Shown here: positions 22,441 to 33,469 of the stretch, in pieces
Layout of the letters: each line of letters begins with the position of its first letter
Numbering within the stretch: position 1 is the first letter of the stretch
Source: Triatoma infestans
Lineage: Eukaryota; Arthropoda; Insecta; Hemiptera; Reduviidae
Length of the DNA stretch: 64,000 bases
Reading direction: 5' to 3'
Assembly: GCA_011037195.1 (NCBI GenBank)
Contig: JAAEAF010014805.1
Coordinates: 124,001 to 188,000, forward strand
The notes under the pieces: generated by a model
Seen by the model: the letters and a program-made list of their open reading frames with translations, nothing else
Database searches by the model: none
What the model was told of the DNA's origin: nothing
Made by a program: the position numbers and the translations under genes

Positions 22441-22763
22441 ATATCTGGTATTTTATCAGTCGTTGCATGCATATTCCATTTATTCCTGACCAGTATCAGA
22501 TTTTCGTCCATCGTCAGAGCAAATTCACCAAGTTTGTGTAGAGAGTATACTTCAACGTAATGTTTCTCTTATACTCACGCTTGTTGGTTTGTTGGTTGTA
22601 TATATGAGTGTAACAGAAACATTACGTTGAAGTGAACTCTCTACATGAACTTGGTGAATTTGCTCTGTCGATGGATGGAAATCCGAAACTGGTCCGTAAC
22701 AAATGGAATATGATGCGACAGATAAAACATTAGATATTATCTAGCAATACGGACCCATCCACA
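22441..22763. ncRNA. Inverted pair of hammerhead motifs
   Basis: A minus-strand motif (22479-22523, core CTGACGA, but GATACTGGTC) and a plus-strand motif (22659-22703, core CTGTCGA and GAAACTGGTC) face outward. The sequence between them forms an imperfect palindrome built on ACACGAACTTGGTGAATT and TTGTTGGTTGTATATATG. The plus half ends with a degraded GCAATACGGACCCATCCA (22745-22762), the inverse of GGGTCCGCAATGC. Both cores are mutated. Confidence 0.7.
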
Positions 22764-23080
22764 TATATCTTTGTATATTAGGATTTTAAATCAGCCCCAA
22801 AACCAGTAAGGGTTCAAGCAATATCAATCTCCAGTCAATCCTCAGAAAATATTAAAACAGGCAACATCAGTCTTTAACCAACACACGAATAAAAAAGAAG
22901 GAATACCATCATGGTAACAAGCAATATTAAGAACCCTTTAAAACGTTCAACAGTACAAGCTGTGCATTCTAACCAGCAAAAATATCCATAAATTATCGCT
23001 TGACCATCGCTTATCTCAATCTTTCATTATTAGTAAAAAAAAAAAAAAAAAATGGTTAAAATATATTTGTAACAACAGTA

Positions 23081-23226
23081 GCGAAGGGATTAGCTCCAGT
23101 GGTAAGGTGTTGGATTCCCATGAGAATGTTCAGGTTTTGAATCCAGAATGACTGCACTTAGATTTTCTCTTCCCAGAAACCTCTATAATTCACTAACCTG
23201 TAATGGGCAGTATAGTCCGTAACGGT
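23081..23226 (+). repeat. SINE family 1, truncated
   Basis: GAAGGGATTAGCTCCAGTGG begins the head at 23083, with a weak B box (AGGTTTTGAATCC) and the family body TTAGATTTTCTCTTCCCAG...CTCTATAATTCACTAACC. It ends near CAGTATAGTCCGTAACGG, so the 3' half is missing. Confidence 0.65.
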
Positions 23227-23809
23227 ATGTTCGTAATTTTAACTTCCTTCAATAGAAAGACAGATACAAAGACAAGAAATTTGCTGTGAAATACCTTTCC
23301 TATTTCTCAGATTTATAGATTACTTAATATATTATTACGAGAGCGATGAGCGGGCAGCTATAATTGCAATTTATTTCTAAATACATGTTTAGCTAGTTTT
23401 TTCTGATTTTTGATACATTCAAAAGTTAAATACCCTCCAATTTGTTAAAAACAATAAAAAATTGAAATAAAGAAAATAGAAAGAAAGGAAAGAAACTAGA
23501 AAGAAAGAGAAATAATATGAAGAACTTGGAAACAAATTTCAAAAAACTTCTGATGCCATAATATTACATTTTATGTCAGTCAAGTAAGTTTAAGGTCATT
23601 TCTATGTTCACCTTATCCTAGGTCATCTCTTCAATTTTACAGAAAATATATTAATATTGACGAGAAAACATATATGAATGCAAAGTTTCACCGTGTACAG
23701 TCCACAAAAAAGGAAATAGTCTTCCACTACAAAGAGAGAGATTTCTTGATTTATATTTAATGTCTGTACCTATGAAGGTTTGTTGTTTAGTTGAACAAAA
23801 TTTTTTTAG

Positions 23810-23934
23810 GATCCACCTTTGATGAAGTGCCGACAGCGTCTACAGTCAGTGTAGTTATGGAACATTTTAAAAATAATAGTCAGACGTTTTGGGATGAGGA
23901 AGAAGAAATTGCAGATAAAGCTATTGAATTATAA
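23810..23934 (+). CDS. Possible terminal exon of an unknown host gene
   Basis: A T-rich tract ending in TTTTTTTAG (acceptor AG at 23808-23809) is followed by an open frame that starts in phase with two bases of a split codon. It then runs 40 codons to TAA at 23932-23934. The peptide begins STFDEVPTAS and ends EEEEIADKAIEL; it is polar and acidic with a mid-section VVMEHFKNNS. It does not look like a LINE or transposase end. I do not recognise the family. No matching upstream exon or downstream poly(A) signal was pinned down, so this could be chance or part of a degraded element. The composition is more codon-like than its AT-rich surroundings. Confidence 0.35.
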
Positions 23935-24948
23935 TGACCTTTGCCAAAGCTTTTCGTTAGAAATAATTCCCATTAAAAAAAGAAATTCATTATTTAAATA
24001 ATACTTGATCGTAATTTAAACTTAAAATTAAATAACATAGGGCCTGATATTGAAAAATTATGTATATCAAAACTAGCTTAAGGTTCTCCTTAATTTTAAT
24101 TAAAGTGTTATATTTTGATTTTTTTTTTTTTTTTTTTTTAGTGTAGCTTTTTATGTAATGATTTCTGTCGGTGCTAGTGATAAGAATAGGTATTTTGTTT
24201 CAAAATAAATTATTTAACTAATAAATGGTGATCATATTAGTCCTTTCTTCAGTACTTTCACATACTACTTTTCCTTTATAGGAATGTGTAGGATGAATGT
24301 ATTTATTACGTGACTGTATTTATTGGCGTGAATTAATTTTTTATTGCAAGAACGTTAGTGTGATTCTTTATATTAGTTTTTTTTTTATCTTGAGGTTGAA
24401 AGAAATTTTATAAAAGTATTTCAACCCAATTAGGTTTATGTTCATTTTGGGATTAGTCCATTTTCAGGGGGTTCGAGAACATTTGTATCCAATTAGTTTG
24501 AGAGCAAATTACCTCCTCAGAATAGATTATGTAGCGATGGATTATGTACATTATGGTATAAAAATTCAAATACTGATGCAACATGAGACCCAAAATCTTT
24601 TTAATCGTCAAATTTATACTCAAATTATGGAAATTTAGATAGAAATATAGATTTAGAATTATGCACATTTACTCAAATGGTACGGAGAAGTTTCCATATT
24701 TTTTGGGTGATATGCGGTAACCAAAAGGTTTAAAATCGCTGTGCTGGGAAAACAGGCAATGAGACAAACAAAGAGGTTTTCTGGCGGGGAATATAATATC
24801 CCAGCTGCCACCTCAGATGTAGAAACATTTTCTGGTTATGGTAAAAATGTAGGCGAACGTATTCGGAAATTCGCCCATTAGTAATATACCCTGGAATGTA
24901 GGAACAATTTAATGGGCAGAGACATTCCAAGTTATTTAGGATGTTGAG

Positions 24949-24997
<49 letters not shown>

Positions 24998-25088
24998 TGT
25001 GAAAGAGCTGCTGTTGCTCACTTGCTTTATTTGTTTGTGTGGATGTTGACACAGTCTATATTATGTATATATATCGTGGAAAGTATGT

Positions 25089-25131
<43 letters not shown>

Positions 25132-25454
25132 TGTGTATATGTGTATATTATGTGTGTGTCTGTAAATGTAATGAGTGATGACCTTAGAGTTTACTTAGAA
25201 AAATGTTAAATCCAGCTAATTCATATCATTTATTGTCTTATTTACTAGTCAGAGCACAGGATCTGTATTTTATTTTGCTGGGTTCGGTACTTACAGTTCT
25301 TCAAGATCTTGGAAAAGTGCTAATCCATTTCTCTGCGCTTTATAGGAGGACCAGCAAAGGAAAGGAGTTTCGTTTTCTTTCTGAGTACTAGCACAAAGCT
25401 TGCAAAAGATTATTCAAATATGAAATCTGTGATCCTCCTCCTCTTTCCTCTGCT
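23935..25454. other. AT-rich stretch with TA/GA microsatellites
   Basis: Compound (TA)n(GA)n at 24948-24997 and a second TA run at 25095-25130. Open frames at 24438-24638 and 25203-25391 are unrecognised and lack supporting context. Confidence 0.5.
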
Positions 25455-25996
25455 GTGAAATGTTGTTTGCGATATATGTTGTATATTTTTAGTATTGTAG
25501 CCGGAGCGGTTTTGTAAGGGGCTTGTGTACATGTGTGTTTTAAAGACAGAGAGGTAATAAGTAGAAGTCACTGCTAGATTAAAATAAATATATTAAATCT
25601 AAAGAAATTTAAATACTTTTCAATATCACAATAATATGCTTATAAATATATAGAATCAATTATTTAGCTAGATTGATTGAAACTCAAATGTTAACACTTT
25701 TATAACTGGCACTGAAGTTAAGAGAGCGACTGCCTGAGACAAACGGTTGCGGGTTGGAATGCTATAAGATAACTGGCGAAAGAATGGTCTTCTTGTTAGT
25801 TAATATCCTACCCTTTATGTATGATTGTAAGAAGGGGTAAAAACCGAAGCTGACTAAGTTCTCCGACCTCTGTTGTAACGGTTGTGTTGTACCTGGATTT
25901 TACCCTTTTGCCAGCCAACTTGCCTTTTATCTTATAAAACTGAATTTGTTTAAATTTATTTAATAAATTCTATTCCAATTTGCTTCTTCCACAACA
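25455..25996 (+). mobile_element. LTR-like repeat, copy 2
   Basis: Shares GGAGCGGTTTTGTAAGGGGC, the AATATATTAAAT...TTTAAATACTTTTCAATATCAC stretch (broken here for length) and GGCACTGAAGTTAAGAGAGC with copies at 16916 and 37573. It ends TTCTTCCACAACA, close to the TTCTTCCACTACA of the solo LTR. The presumed 5' end TGTGAAATG is diverged, and I found no target duplication. Confidence 0.6.
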
Positions 25997-27159
25997 GTTA
26001 TCTTTCTGATTTTGACATTTTTTAATTCAATAGATTTGTTAAAAAAAATAACGGTGCAATGATTTGGGTACTTAAGGACCAGAGTGTTTTATTTTATATA
26101 TTTTAAATTTTACTTAAAAAAGTATTATTTGAAAATATAAATCCATCAATTAGTTGGAAAAATCTATCAACTAGAGAAATTAGTTTTTAGATCGTGAGAA
26201 ATGAACAAAAGTTGTATGATGTATATTTTCAGTTAAATTCCCAAATTATTTATTTATAAAAGTTCCACTGCGTCTTGATAAAAATACAGCAAGGAATTTT
26301 AGTATTTAAATTAATATTTTATATTCCTGTAAAAAAAAGGATTAGAATTTCATTTCCGTTTCAAGAGATACTTATAAATATTTCAGTAGGCAAGTCTTGC
26401 AATGGAAAATAGCAGCAGGTTTCCTTGTTTCTTTGACAATAGACAGCGTTGGCGTAGCTCGGGGGGTGAGGCGAAGGTTGCTATCTTAAAGTGACGGACA
26501 ACTCTTGTCTCTCCTTCCTTAAGCCTTCTTATTCTTATCCTTCTATCGCAACGCTAAAATAAGGACAAAAATAAGGAAAAAAATCCTAAAGAAGGTGAAA
26601 GGAAAGAGAGAGTGCCTTACCTCTCATATGAATTATTTTCAGGTGAAACCTACTGTCCTTTTGCATAATTTCACAAATGTATACTCTTACCATGCCCTGA
26701 AGAACAGTCCTTCTTCTCCACTCCTAGACAGAACCATCGTCTCTATACCATAGACTGGTTTATCTGATAATTTTTTTTTTTTTACCTGATATGTAGAAGT
26801 TGGAGGTTGTAGGCAAAAAAGAAAAAGTTTGTGCGTCAGTGTGAGAAATTATTTATTAAAATAAAAATCCTTGTGTTTTGTGTATGTAGGTCTATATGAA
26901 CGAACATAACATACATAGATGGTAGGAGAAACTACCCTTCCTCATCTGAAGCCTGCTCCACTCTCATGAATAATGATCTCATTCTATTGGATTCCAAATG
27001 CCATTAGAGTCCCCACTACTTCATAAAAAAAAAAGGGGGGTTTATTTTCATTTTGTTCGCCCAATTTTACTTTCACTTATATCTGCAAGAGGATCTTTAC
27101 AATCAAAGATGTTTCGGGAAAATTATGAGTTAAAAGATGGCGGAGACAATCTGGGGATT
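25997..27159. other. AT-rich stretch with a short foldback
   Basis: A hairpin-like segment at about 26515-26605 pairs CCTTCTTATTCTTATCC with GGACAAAAATAAGG and flanks. No coding signal that I can identify. Confidence 0.45.
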
Positions 27160-27405
27160 GTAGATTGTAGCAGGGGATTATCGCTATGCGACCTGAAAGA
27201 TCTATTGCGCCCCGCCCCCCCCCGAGTCTTCTCCAATGCACAGCCGGCCTCCAAGCAGCGTTCTCTAGCTACAGACAACACTGCCCAACACCGGACAGTG
27301 AGTTGTAGAGGCTCCTAGCAAGAAGAAATCTAAGGGCAGCATGCTGGATTCTAATCCTGGACCTCCGCGTTGATAGTCCAGCGCGCTACCACTGAGCGCG
27401 AAGGG
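27160..27405 (-). repeat. SINE family 1, minus copy in a composite unit
   Basis: Minus-strand head GCTCAGTGGTAGCGCGCTGG (27380-27399) and CGCGGAGGTCC, family body, and tail CAATAGATCTTTCAGGTCGC. Upstream of the head (plus coordinates 27407-27610) lies a unit that also precedes the SINE at 59390, so the two loci share a longer composite. The junction here has a small local rearrangement (AAGGGTAATCCCTTC) at the SINE 5' end. Confidence 0.75.
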
Positions 27406-27406
27406 A

Positions 27407-27610
27407 TTACCCTTCCTTCTCCCTTGGCTTTCGCCAATTAACTAGGGACGGAGACGCTACTTTGTGTACTGTGTTTATCCTTGTCTGTAAAGTGTAGAGT
27501 GTATGTAGTTTATGTGTACTGTTGTGATGAAGTTCATGGGAGTATTCAGCTGTGTTACTCCCCAAGTAACAGCATGCAACAGATACCACTTGCGGGCAAA
27601 GCTGGGGATA
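27407..27610 (-). repeat. Companion unit 5' of the SINE
   Basis: About 200 bp that match 59165-59388 in the same position relative to a SINE. Shared blocks include CTTGGGGAGTA, CTACATACACTCTACACTTT and AGCCAAGGGAGAAGGAAGGG. Its origin is unknown: it does not read as tRNA, 5S or 7SL by eye. Confidence 0.65.
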
Positions 27611-29947
27611 CAATAGTACATGATTTTTTCATTACATAAACTTCTTCCCAGTCTATGGCAGACAAAAGACTGTTCAAACAACCAACTAACCCGTCAGCAG
27701 GAAAAGGAAATAGTGGAATATTGAAATAAGTATACGCAGAATAACTGAAACATAACAAATAAAGACAGCTCTTAATTTTTGTAAGTCCTTTACGGATTTA
27801 AGAACTAGAATTGTACCAGTCTCAATCTGAACCTGAATTCAAACTCTCCAGTCGAAAATTCTCTACCAGATCTCTGTTATGTAGTCAGTCACACCTTACA
27901 CCCAGTCCTCAACATTCGTTTCCATCCTTGTCACATCCATCTAAAATGAATATAATTTTGGACCCCAATCCTACCTTTAGCCCCCTATTTCTGGCCCTCA
28001 CACCTCAGACTCTCATTGGAAACATAATTTTTAAGTCGTCGGTGACTCGCTATCTCATAATTACGAAATGGTAATCACCAACGGAAGAATATCATTCGAA
28101 ACCATTACACCGACATTATCTAATAACGAAAGAGATAAATAATTTAAAAAAAATATATATTTTTTTTTCTTAAAAGATTTGCTTTAGCAGTTTTATATAT
28201 TATGTATGTAATATTTAGTACATATGGTAATATTCTAAGGAGATGTATATATGAATATGAAGCTTTTATTCTATTTATAAACTATCCTGGTGATTCATGC
28301 CCGCTACTAGATATACTCGAATAATATAGGGTAGAATACAGGTTGAATTTGAGGGTATGTATACCAGTATTCTGTCAGTGCTTCAGTGCTACTAGACTAT
28401 CTAACAATTTATACAAATATATCTATATATATACTAGAATATAGTATGAAGTAATTCTGTAACGTTTCTATTTACATATTATTCCGCTACACCGATATTA
28501 CCTATTGAAAGTTGTTAATAATATTTTGCAAAATATGCTAAAGCTTCTCGACTGTCTTCTGGCTAGTCCACATCCCTGGCAATACGAATTTGCAAAATGT
28601 ATTATCTAGCAATACGTAACACTATTATTTAAAAAAATTATTTAAAAAAAAAAAATATATTAAATTTTCGTATTAAGTTTTCCCATTGAATAAATGAAAA
28701 TGAAAATGAATACAAGAAAAATTTTTTGTTAATGAATGATATCAGTGTCTGAGTTGGTGAATTAAGTAGCTCGAAATGATAAAATCGTTTTTAACATTCT
28801 GTTTTAGTCATCATCAAGGACTCCACCATGATGGTTCCAATCAAATCAATCATAATTGAAGTTTGTCTTTAGGTGTCTTTCTTTCAAATCTTACGGGATT
28901 TTCACGAAAATAGCTTCAATGGTTTTCTTTAAACTTCTACATGAACTGCACACCACATACAACACCATTATTTTTTAATGAACTATATATTTGATATTTC
29001 TGGTAACTTGTTAAATGAAAAGTCAGTTTTATAGTGCAACCACTTTTGCTTTATTGAAAGCTTCGTCAGGTAATCTAAGTATACAATAAACTTTTAAAAT
29101 AAATGTATAAAAATAACATAATTATAATTAAAGAATTATATTGTATTTATGTATGGTGTTCATTAAATATTTTTTTAGGTTGATAAGTAGGTCGACCAAA
29201 AGGGTACAGTCAAAGCAAAGACTTTATATGAAATAAGGCTGGGAAAATATTGCTTGTTTCCTTACTACTTTGCCACGCGGTTAGTGTTTATTCCAGCTTG
29301 GATTAATTTATTTTTTATTAAGAGTCTAAAGAAATAAAAATGTCATTTATAAATATGGCATTTTTTTCTAAGTGTTTAGTGTATTATATTAACTTCCCAG
29401 CACTAAATAGTATTTAGAATGTTTAATTAAAAATAATTAATTTATAAATAATCATAATTAATTTTAAATAATTAAAACTAATTATTTTGAAAAAACTTTA
29501 TTAGTTTATGTAAATTAATTTTATTAAGGTAAATTCTTTACTGAGAGAATCTCTGAAATAGGGAATTTTGCCTTAATAAAATGATTCATTTAGTTTATAC
29601 TCCACGCCCACACCAGATCATAAGTAACTTTTTCAAAACTGAAAATATAATACGTAACCTAACTCTTATAACCTTCTCAATGATATTGCTGTAGTTTTAT
29701 AATAAATTAGTTTTATACGTTTATTTTTTAGTATGTAGATTTAAGAATATATAGGTGATATTATATTCGTTAAAGTGAAATCGGTCGTAACTAAAAAAAA
29801 ACAAAACTGACCTTTCATGTAATGATTGGTCGGAAACATCAAATATATAACAACATCATTGTAAATATTAGGCCGGCTATGTCCCTCGTCCCCCACCTCG
29901 AAAATAAAGTATCGATAGCTAAGCTCGGTTAAAACGGGGTTTGATCT
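27611..29947. other. AT-rich stretch; no gene recognised
   Basis: Mostly stop-rich. The frame 27811-28074 has no family resemblance. A Penelope-like hammerhead relic may lie at 29043-29070 (separate entry). Confidence 0.45.
29043..29070 (-). ncRNA. Possible Penelope-like hammerhead relic, other family
   Basis: Minus strand: CTGACGA (29063-29069), then a perfect GCTTT-CAAT-AAAGC hairpin (29048-29061), then AAAA where GAAA is needed. No clear cleavage triplet or helix I. It is a relic at best and could be chance. Confidence 0.3.
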
Positions 29948-31108
29948 AACTTTATTCTTAATAAGAACGTTCCTCTCGACGACAAATATAAAATTTTCAA
30001 GAGTGTGTCACGAGCAGTTTTATCATATGGTGCCCAATCTTGGGGATTTCAACGTTATGACATCCTTGAAAAATTTCAAAGATTTTTCTTAAAAAAATTA
30101 TTCTCTCTTCCCTCTCCAACGCCTAATTATGGTACTATCGATTGAGTGTGCTCTTGAACCGTTAGAGACTTTCACCCTTGCTCTACACTTCAAATACTGC
30201 CTCAGAACACTAGCTCTTGACAATCATCGCCTCCCGAAAATTGTTGCAACTGAAATTATTCAGAAGAAACTGTTTTGGTTTAAACACTGGCTTTCGATGG
30301 CACGTGATTTTTCCAGCGACCTATCTTGCACTCTTAATGATCGTGATAAATGGAGTGATCAACTTTCGAACTTACTTAATAAAATTAGATCAGTTCGCAT
30401 CGAAGAGTCATTTTGTCGTGCAGGGAATTCTGAGCGCTTTTTTTTGTATAAAACTTTAATCACTGACCATAAGTCATTTGTAACATCGTCCCTATTTAAT
30501 AACCTCAGACTCTCAGAGATATGCTGGTTGCTGAAACTAAGAGCAGAACTGTTATACCTAAATTATACCCCTTGGTTGGAGAAAGATTCCGAACGAGAAA
30601 TGTGTCCTCTCTGTAACTGCCAAGTACGGGAGGATTTGTTTCACTTCTTGGCAGAATGTCCTGCATTATTGGATGTGCGGCTCCTCCATCTCGGCAAATG
30701 TTCACTTTCCGGAGGTGAAATTATTGTTTACCTATCCGGACAAAGGCCTTGTCATCCTTTAATAGCTTATGCTCGCCACGCTTGGAGAGTTAGGCACGTC
30801 AGGAACTCAGATGCTTTAGGTTAGTTTTTCAGTTTTTTTATTGTAATTTATAAAACTACGTTTGATTTATTTAACCATTAGTTGTGTTAATACTTTTATT
30901 TACTATGCTATCTTTTTCCAGTTCTGTTTTAGTTCTAGTGTAATTCTTGCAGTTTTTCATCATTTTTCTTTTTTGTATTATTTTTTGTTTTACTGTTATG
31001 GCTGTAAACTCTAGCATACGGCTCTTTGCCATGCTTCTGTACTCAAGTATTATATCATCTACTGTATTATTTTTAAAATAAAGTACTTATAATAATAATA
31101 ATAATATT
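29948..31108 (+). pseudogene. LINE ORF2 3' end (no RNase H) with (TAA)n tail
   Basis: Reading starts after the RT palm. The segment 29948-30143 gives VSRAVLSYGAQSWGFQ and FQRFFLKKLFSLPSPTPNYG, typical of the RT thumb of Jockey/CR1-like elements. After a frameshift the frame 30129-30824 continues for 231 codons and ends with a zinc knuckle (C159, C162, H172, C177; CPLCNCQVREDLFHFLAEC). The 3' UTR contains AATAAA and closes with an (ATA/TAA)n tail at about 31087-31108. It is a 5'-truncated dead copy. The closest relatives in the window are 5986-6480 and 53580-54405. Confidence 0.8.
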
Positions 31109-31119
31109 AGGCCATCTGA

Positions 31120-32500
31120 AATCTTCTTATTTACGTATTATTTTTATTTTAACTTTTTTCAATGAAAATCGATTTATCTGGGGGTTACTAAGGATTCGCG
31201 GTTTATGATTAGATCTCTAAACTGTCATTTTAGTATAGTTGATTTCTATCTGCCTGTGTACGATGTGAAAATCAAGTTAGATCTCTTCACTTCACAGTTC
31301 TGTCAGTCTGAAAACTATTGATTGTCAGCACAAACTGCTACAAAAAGTTCCGACATTTTATTGAAAGTGTGCTGTTTATATCAGTTTTCCAACCAAAAAT
31401 CAATTGATATTGGTAACTATATTTTGCTTTGTTCCAGGTACGGTATTAAGGACAGGGCCTTATGCTCTATTCTATACTCCCATTAATATATTCTTCAAAA
31501 AAAGAAAAAGATAAACCTTTTATATTACTCCTAGCTTAGCTTAATGTCATATTTAAATGTGGAATTGACTGCTGAATGGATTAAATAGAAAGAAATAACA
31601 AGTTCATATTATTCATGTTACATGTTGCAGTAGTTTCATAAAATAATATCAAGTATCAGTAATAAGATGTACAATACATTAAAAAAAAAAAATAAATAAA
31701 TATTTTCATTGGCTGCAGCCATTAAAAAATATTCAACTCTAAGCTGATTACATCAAACTAGTGATTTAATATTTATTAAATAATTAATTAAATGTACACG
31801 CTATTAGCTATTAAAGTGTATAATTATAATGAGACATCATGCCTCTACACACGTCTCATTATATAATTACCAGTTATTAGTGTAGCCGAAAGAGGGGGTT
31901 GGTGAAAATTCTCAGATTACAGTAAGTGATAAAATGGTAACGTCATAGTGGGTAGTATTAGCCCAATATATATAAAGGGTTGCTCCCTCTACTATTCTAA
32001 CACTTTATTTATTATCATCACGCTTTCCTTGACATTATCATTATTCATTTACTCCTTTACTTTTTTAGTTTTACCACTTTTTCTTTTTTTTTTTGTCTTA
32101 ATTATAAATTTACATTTTTTTTTGAGGGTTAAAATATTAAATATTCCTATAATTTTTGATAATGATAATTTTTTTTTTTTAAACATAGGTTGTAAAACTA
32201 ATTATAGAATATCAATTTTTTTTTTTTTTATAGTTTATTCTATATTAATGAAATTATAGTTCTTGTCTGGCTACATAACATTATTTAAATTAAATACTGT
32301 CGCTTTTATAATGTTTGTAGTTGTGAAACAAATATATTTTTGCGTATTTACTGATTTTGTTGCCAATTGTGGCAATTTTTCGCAATACGCCGACTTTAAA
32401 TCAGTTTCCTTAATGCGATTAATTGAGCTATATTTCGAAATTTATTATATATCAGCAATATTTGGCTCAATAGTTGGGCGCCCATTAAAATATCGAACAC
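31120..32500. other. AT-rich non-coding stretch
   Basis: T-rich; the open frames at 31948-32259 and 32263-32520 are products of T-runs giving Phe/Leu/Ile and have no family signature. Confidence 0.55.
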
Positions 32501-32511
32501 AGTTTTGGGTC

Positions 32512-33361
32512 CTCCCTTGAGAAGAAGGAGTTCTGTTCGGAAGCTTTCCTCGATGTAAAGCAAGCCTTCGATCGAGTATGACACCCCGGGCTGCTCTGGA
32601 AACTCAAGGGTATCCTTCCAGCCACCTATTATCTTATCCTATAGTCCTACTTATCCGATAGGTAATTTCAAGTACAAATCGGATCATCTTTCTCTCCTTT
32701 CAATCATACCGAAGCTGGAGTGCCGCAAGGCAGCATACTAGGTCCTATCCTTTACTCAGTATACACTGCAGACATCCCAACACATCATGATACCATCCTT
32801 TAAGACGCTTTCGACAACTTAAAAGACTACTGGACAACAGATCTAAACTCTCTCTAGACAACAAAAGACTAATTTATACATCTATTTTAAAGCCTATCTG
32901 GGCCCAGAACCATCTGGGATAGAAACTATGGGGTTCAACCAAACGCTCAAATCTCCAAAGACTCCAATCCCTACAATCCAGAATCCTGCGTAACATTGTA
33001 AACGCTCCTTTTTACGTCTCCAACTGAACCATACATACTGATCTTAATATACCGTTCATTTACTCAAGTCGCCAAATCCCGTTACAGGAAATTCCATATT
33101 AACCTATAGACTCACACAAACCCTTTATAATTCAACACCTGTCTTCCCGAACACTTCCTAATAACCCTCCTAGACGTCTTGAAAGACAATGGCCTTGTTA
33201 TCTCCTCTCAAGTGAAGAGTCAATAGTGATTTTGTATAGTTTTGGAGTGTTACCTACATTGGGTAGCTTCTCCACTCATTTGGTATTTATGTTCTTTGTA
33301 TGATTGTTACTTATAGCGCTATCGCGTTGAATGTAGCATGAATAAAGTTAAAAAAAAAAAA
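32512..33361 (+). pseudogene. Jockey-like LINE, internally deleted, 11-bp TSD
   Basis: RT motif A reads FLDVKQAFDRV (about 32546-32578) and motif B AGVPQGSILGPILYSVYTADIP (broken here for length: AGVPQGSILGP, then ILYSVYTADIP; 32714-32780). The YxDD segment is deleted near 32800, after which the thumb (RLLDNRSKLSLDNKRLIYTS, LQSLQSRILRNIVNAPFYVSN) follows. The 3' UTR ends AATAAAGTT and poly(A). AGTTTTGGGTC is duplicated at 32501-32511 and 33362-33372. Motif order and wording are typical of the Jockey clade. It lacks the 5' half and the active site, so it is inactive. Confidence 0.9.
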
Positions 33362-33469
33362 AGTTTTGGGTCAAAATCCATGATCTCAAAGTGCGATTTT
33401 ACTGAAATGTTTTTCATTTATTGCGATTTTCTAAAATATAACTCCAACAATTTTCTTTAAAATTCGCAT

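Noticed and set aside
27811..28074. 87-codon frame rich in Ser and Pro
   Set aside because: No family resemblance and no transcript-like context; composition explains the lack of stops.
31948..32520. Hydrophobic frames resembling membrane proteins
   Set aside because: Phe/Leu/Ile come from T-runs in AT-rich DNA; no start context, homologue or conserved motif.
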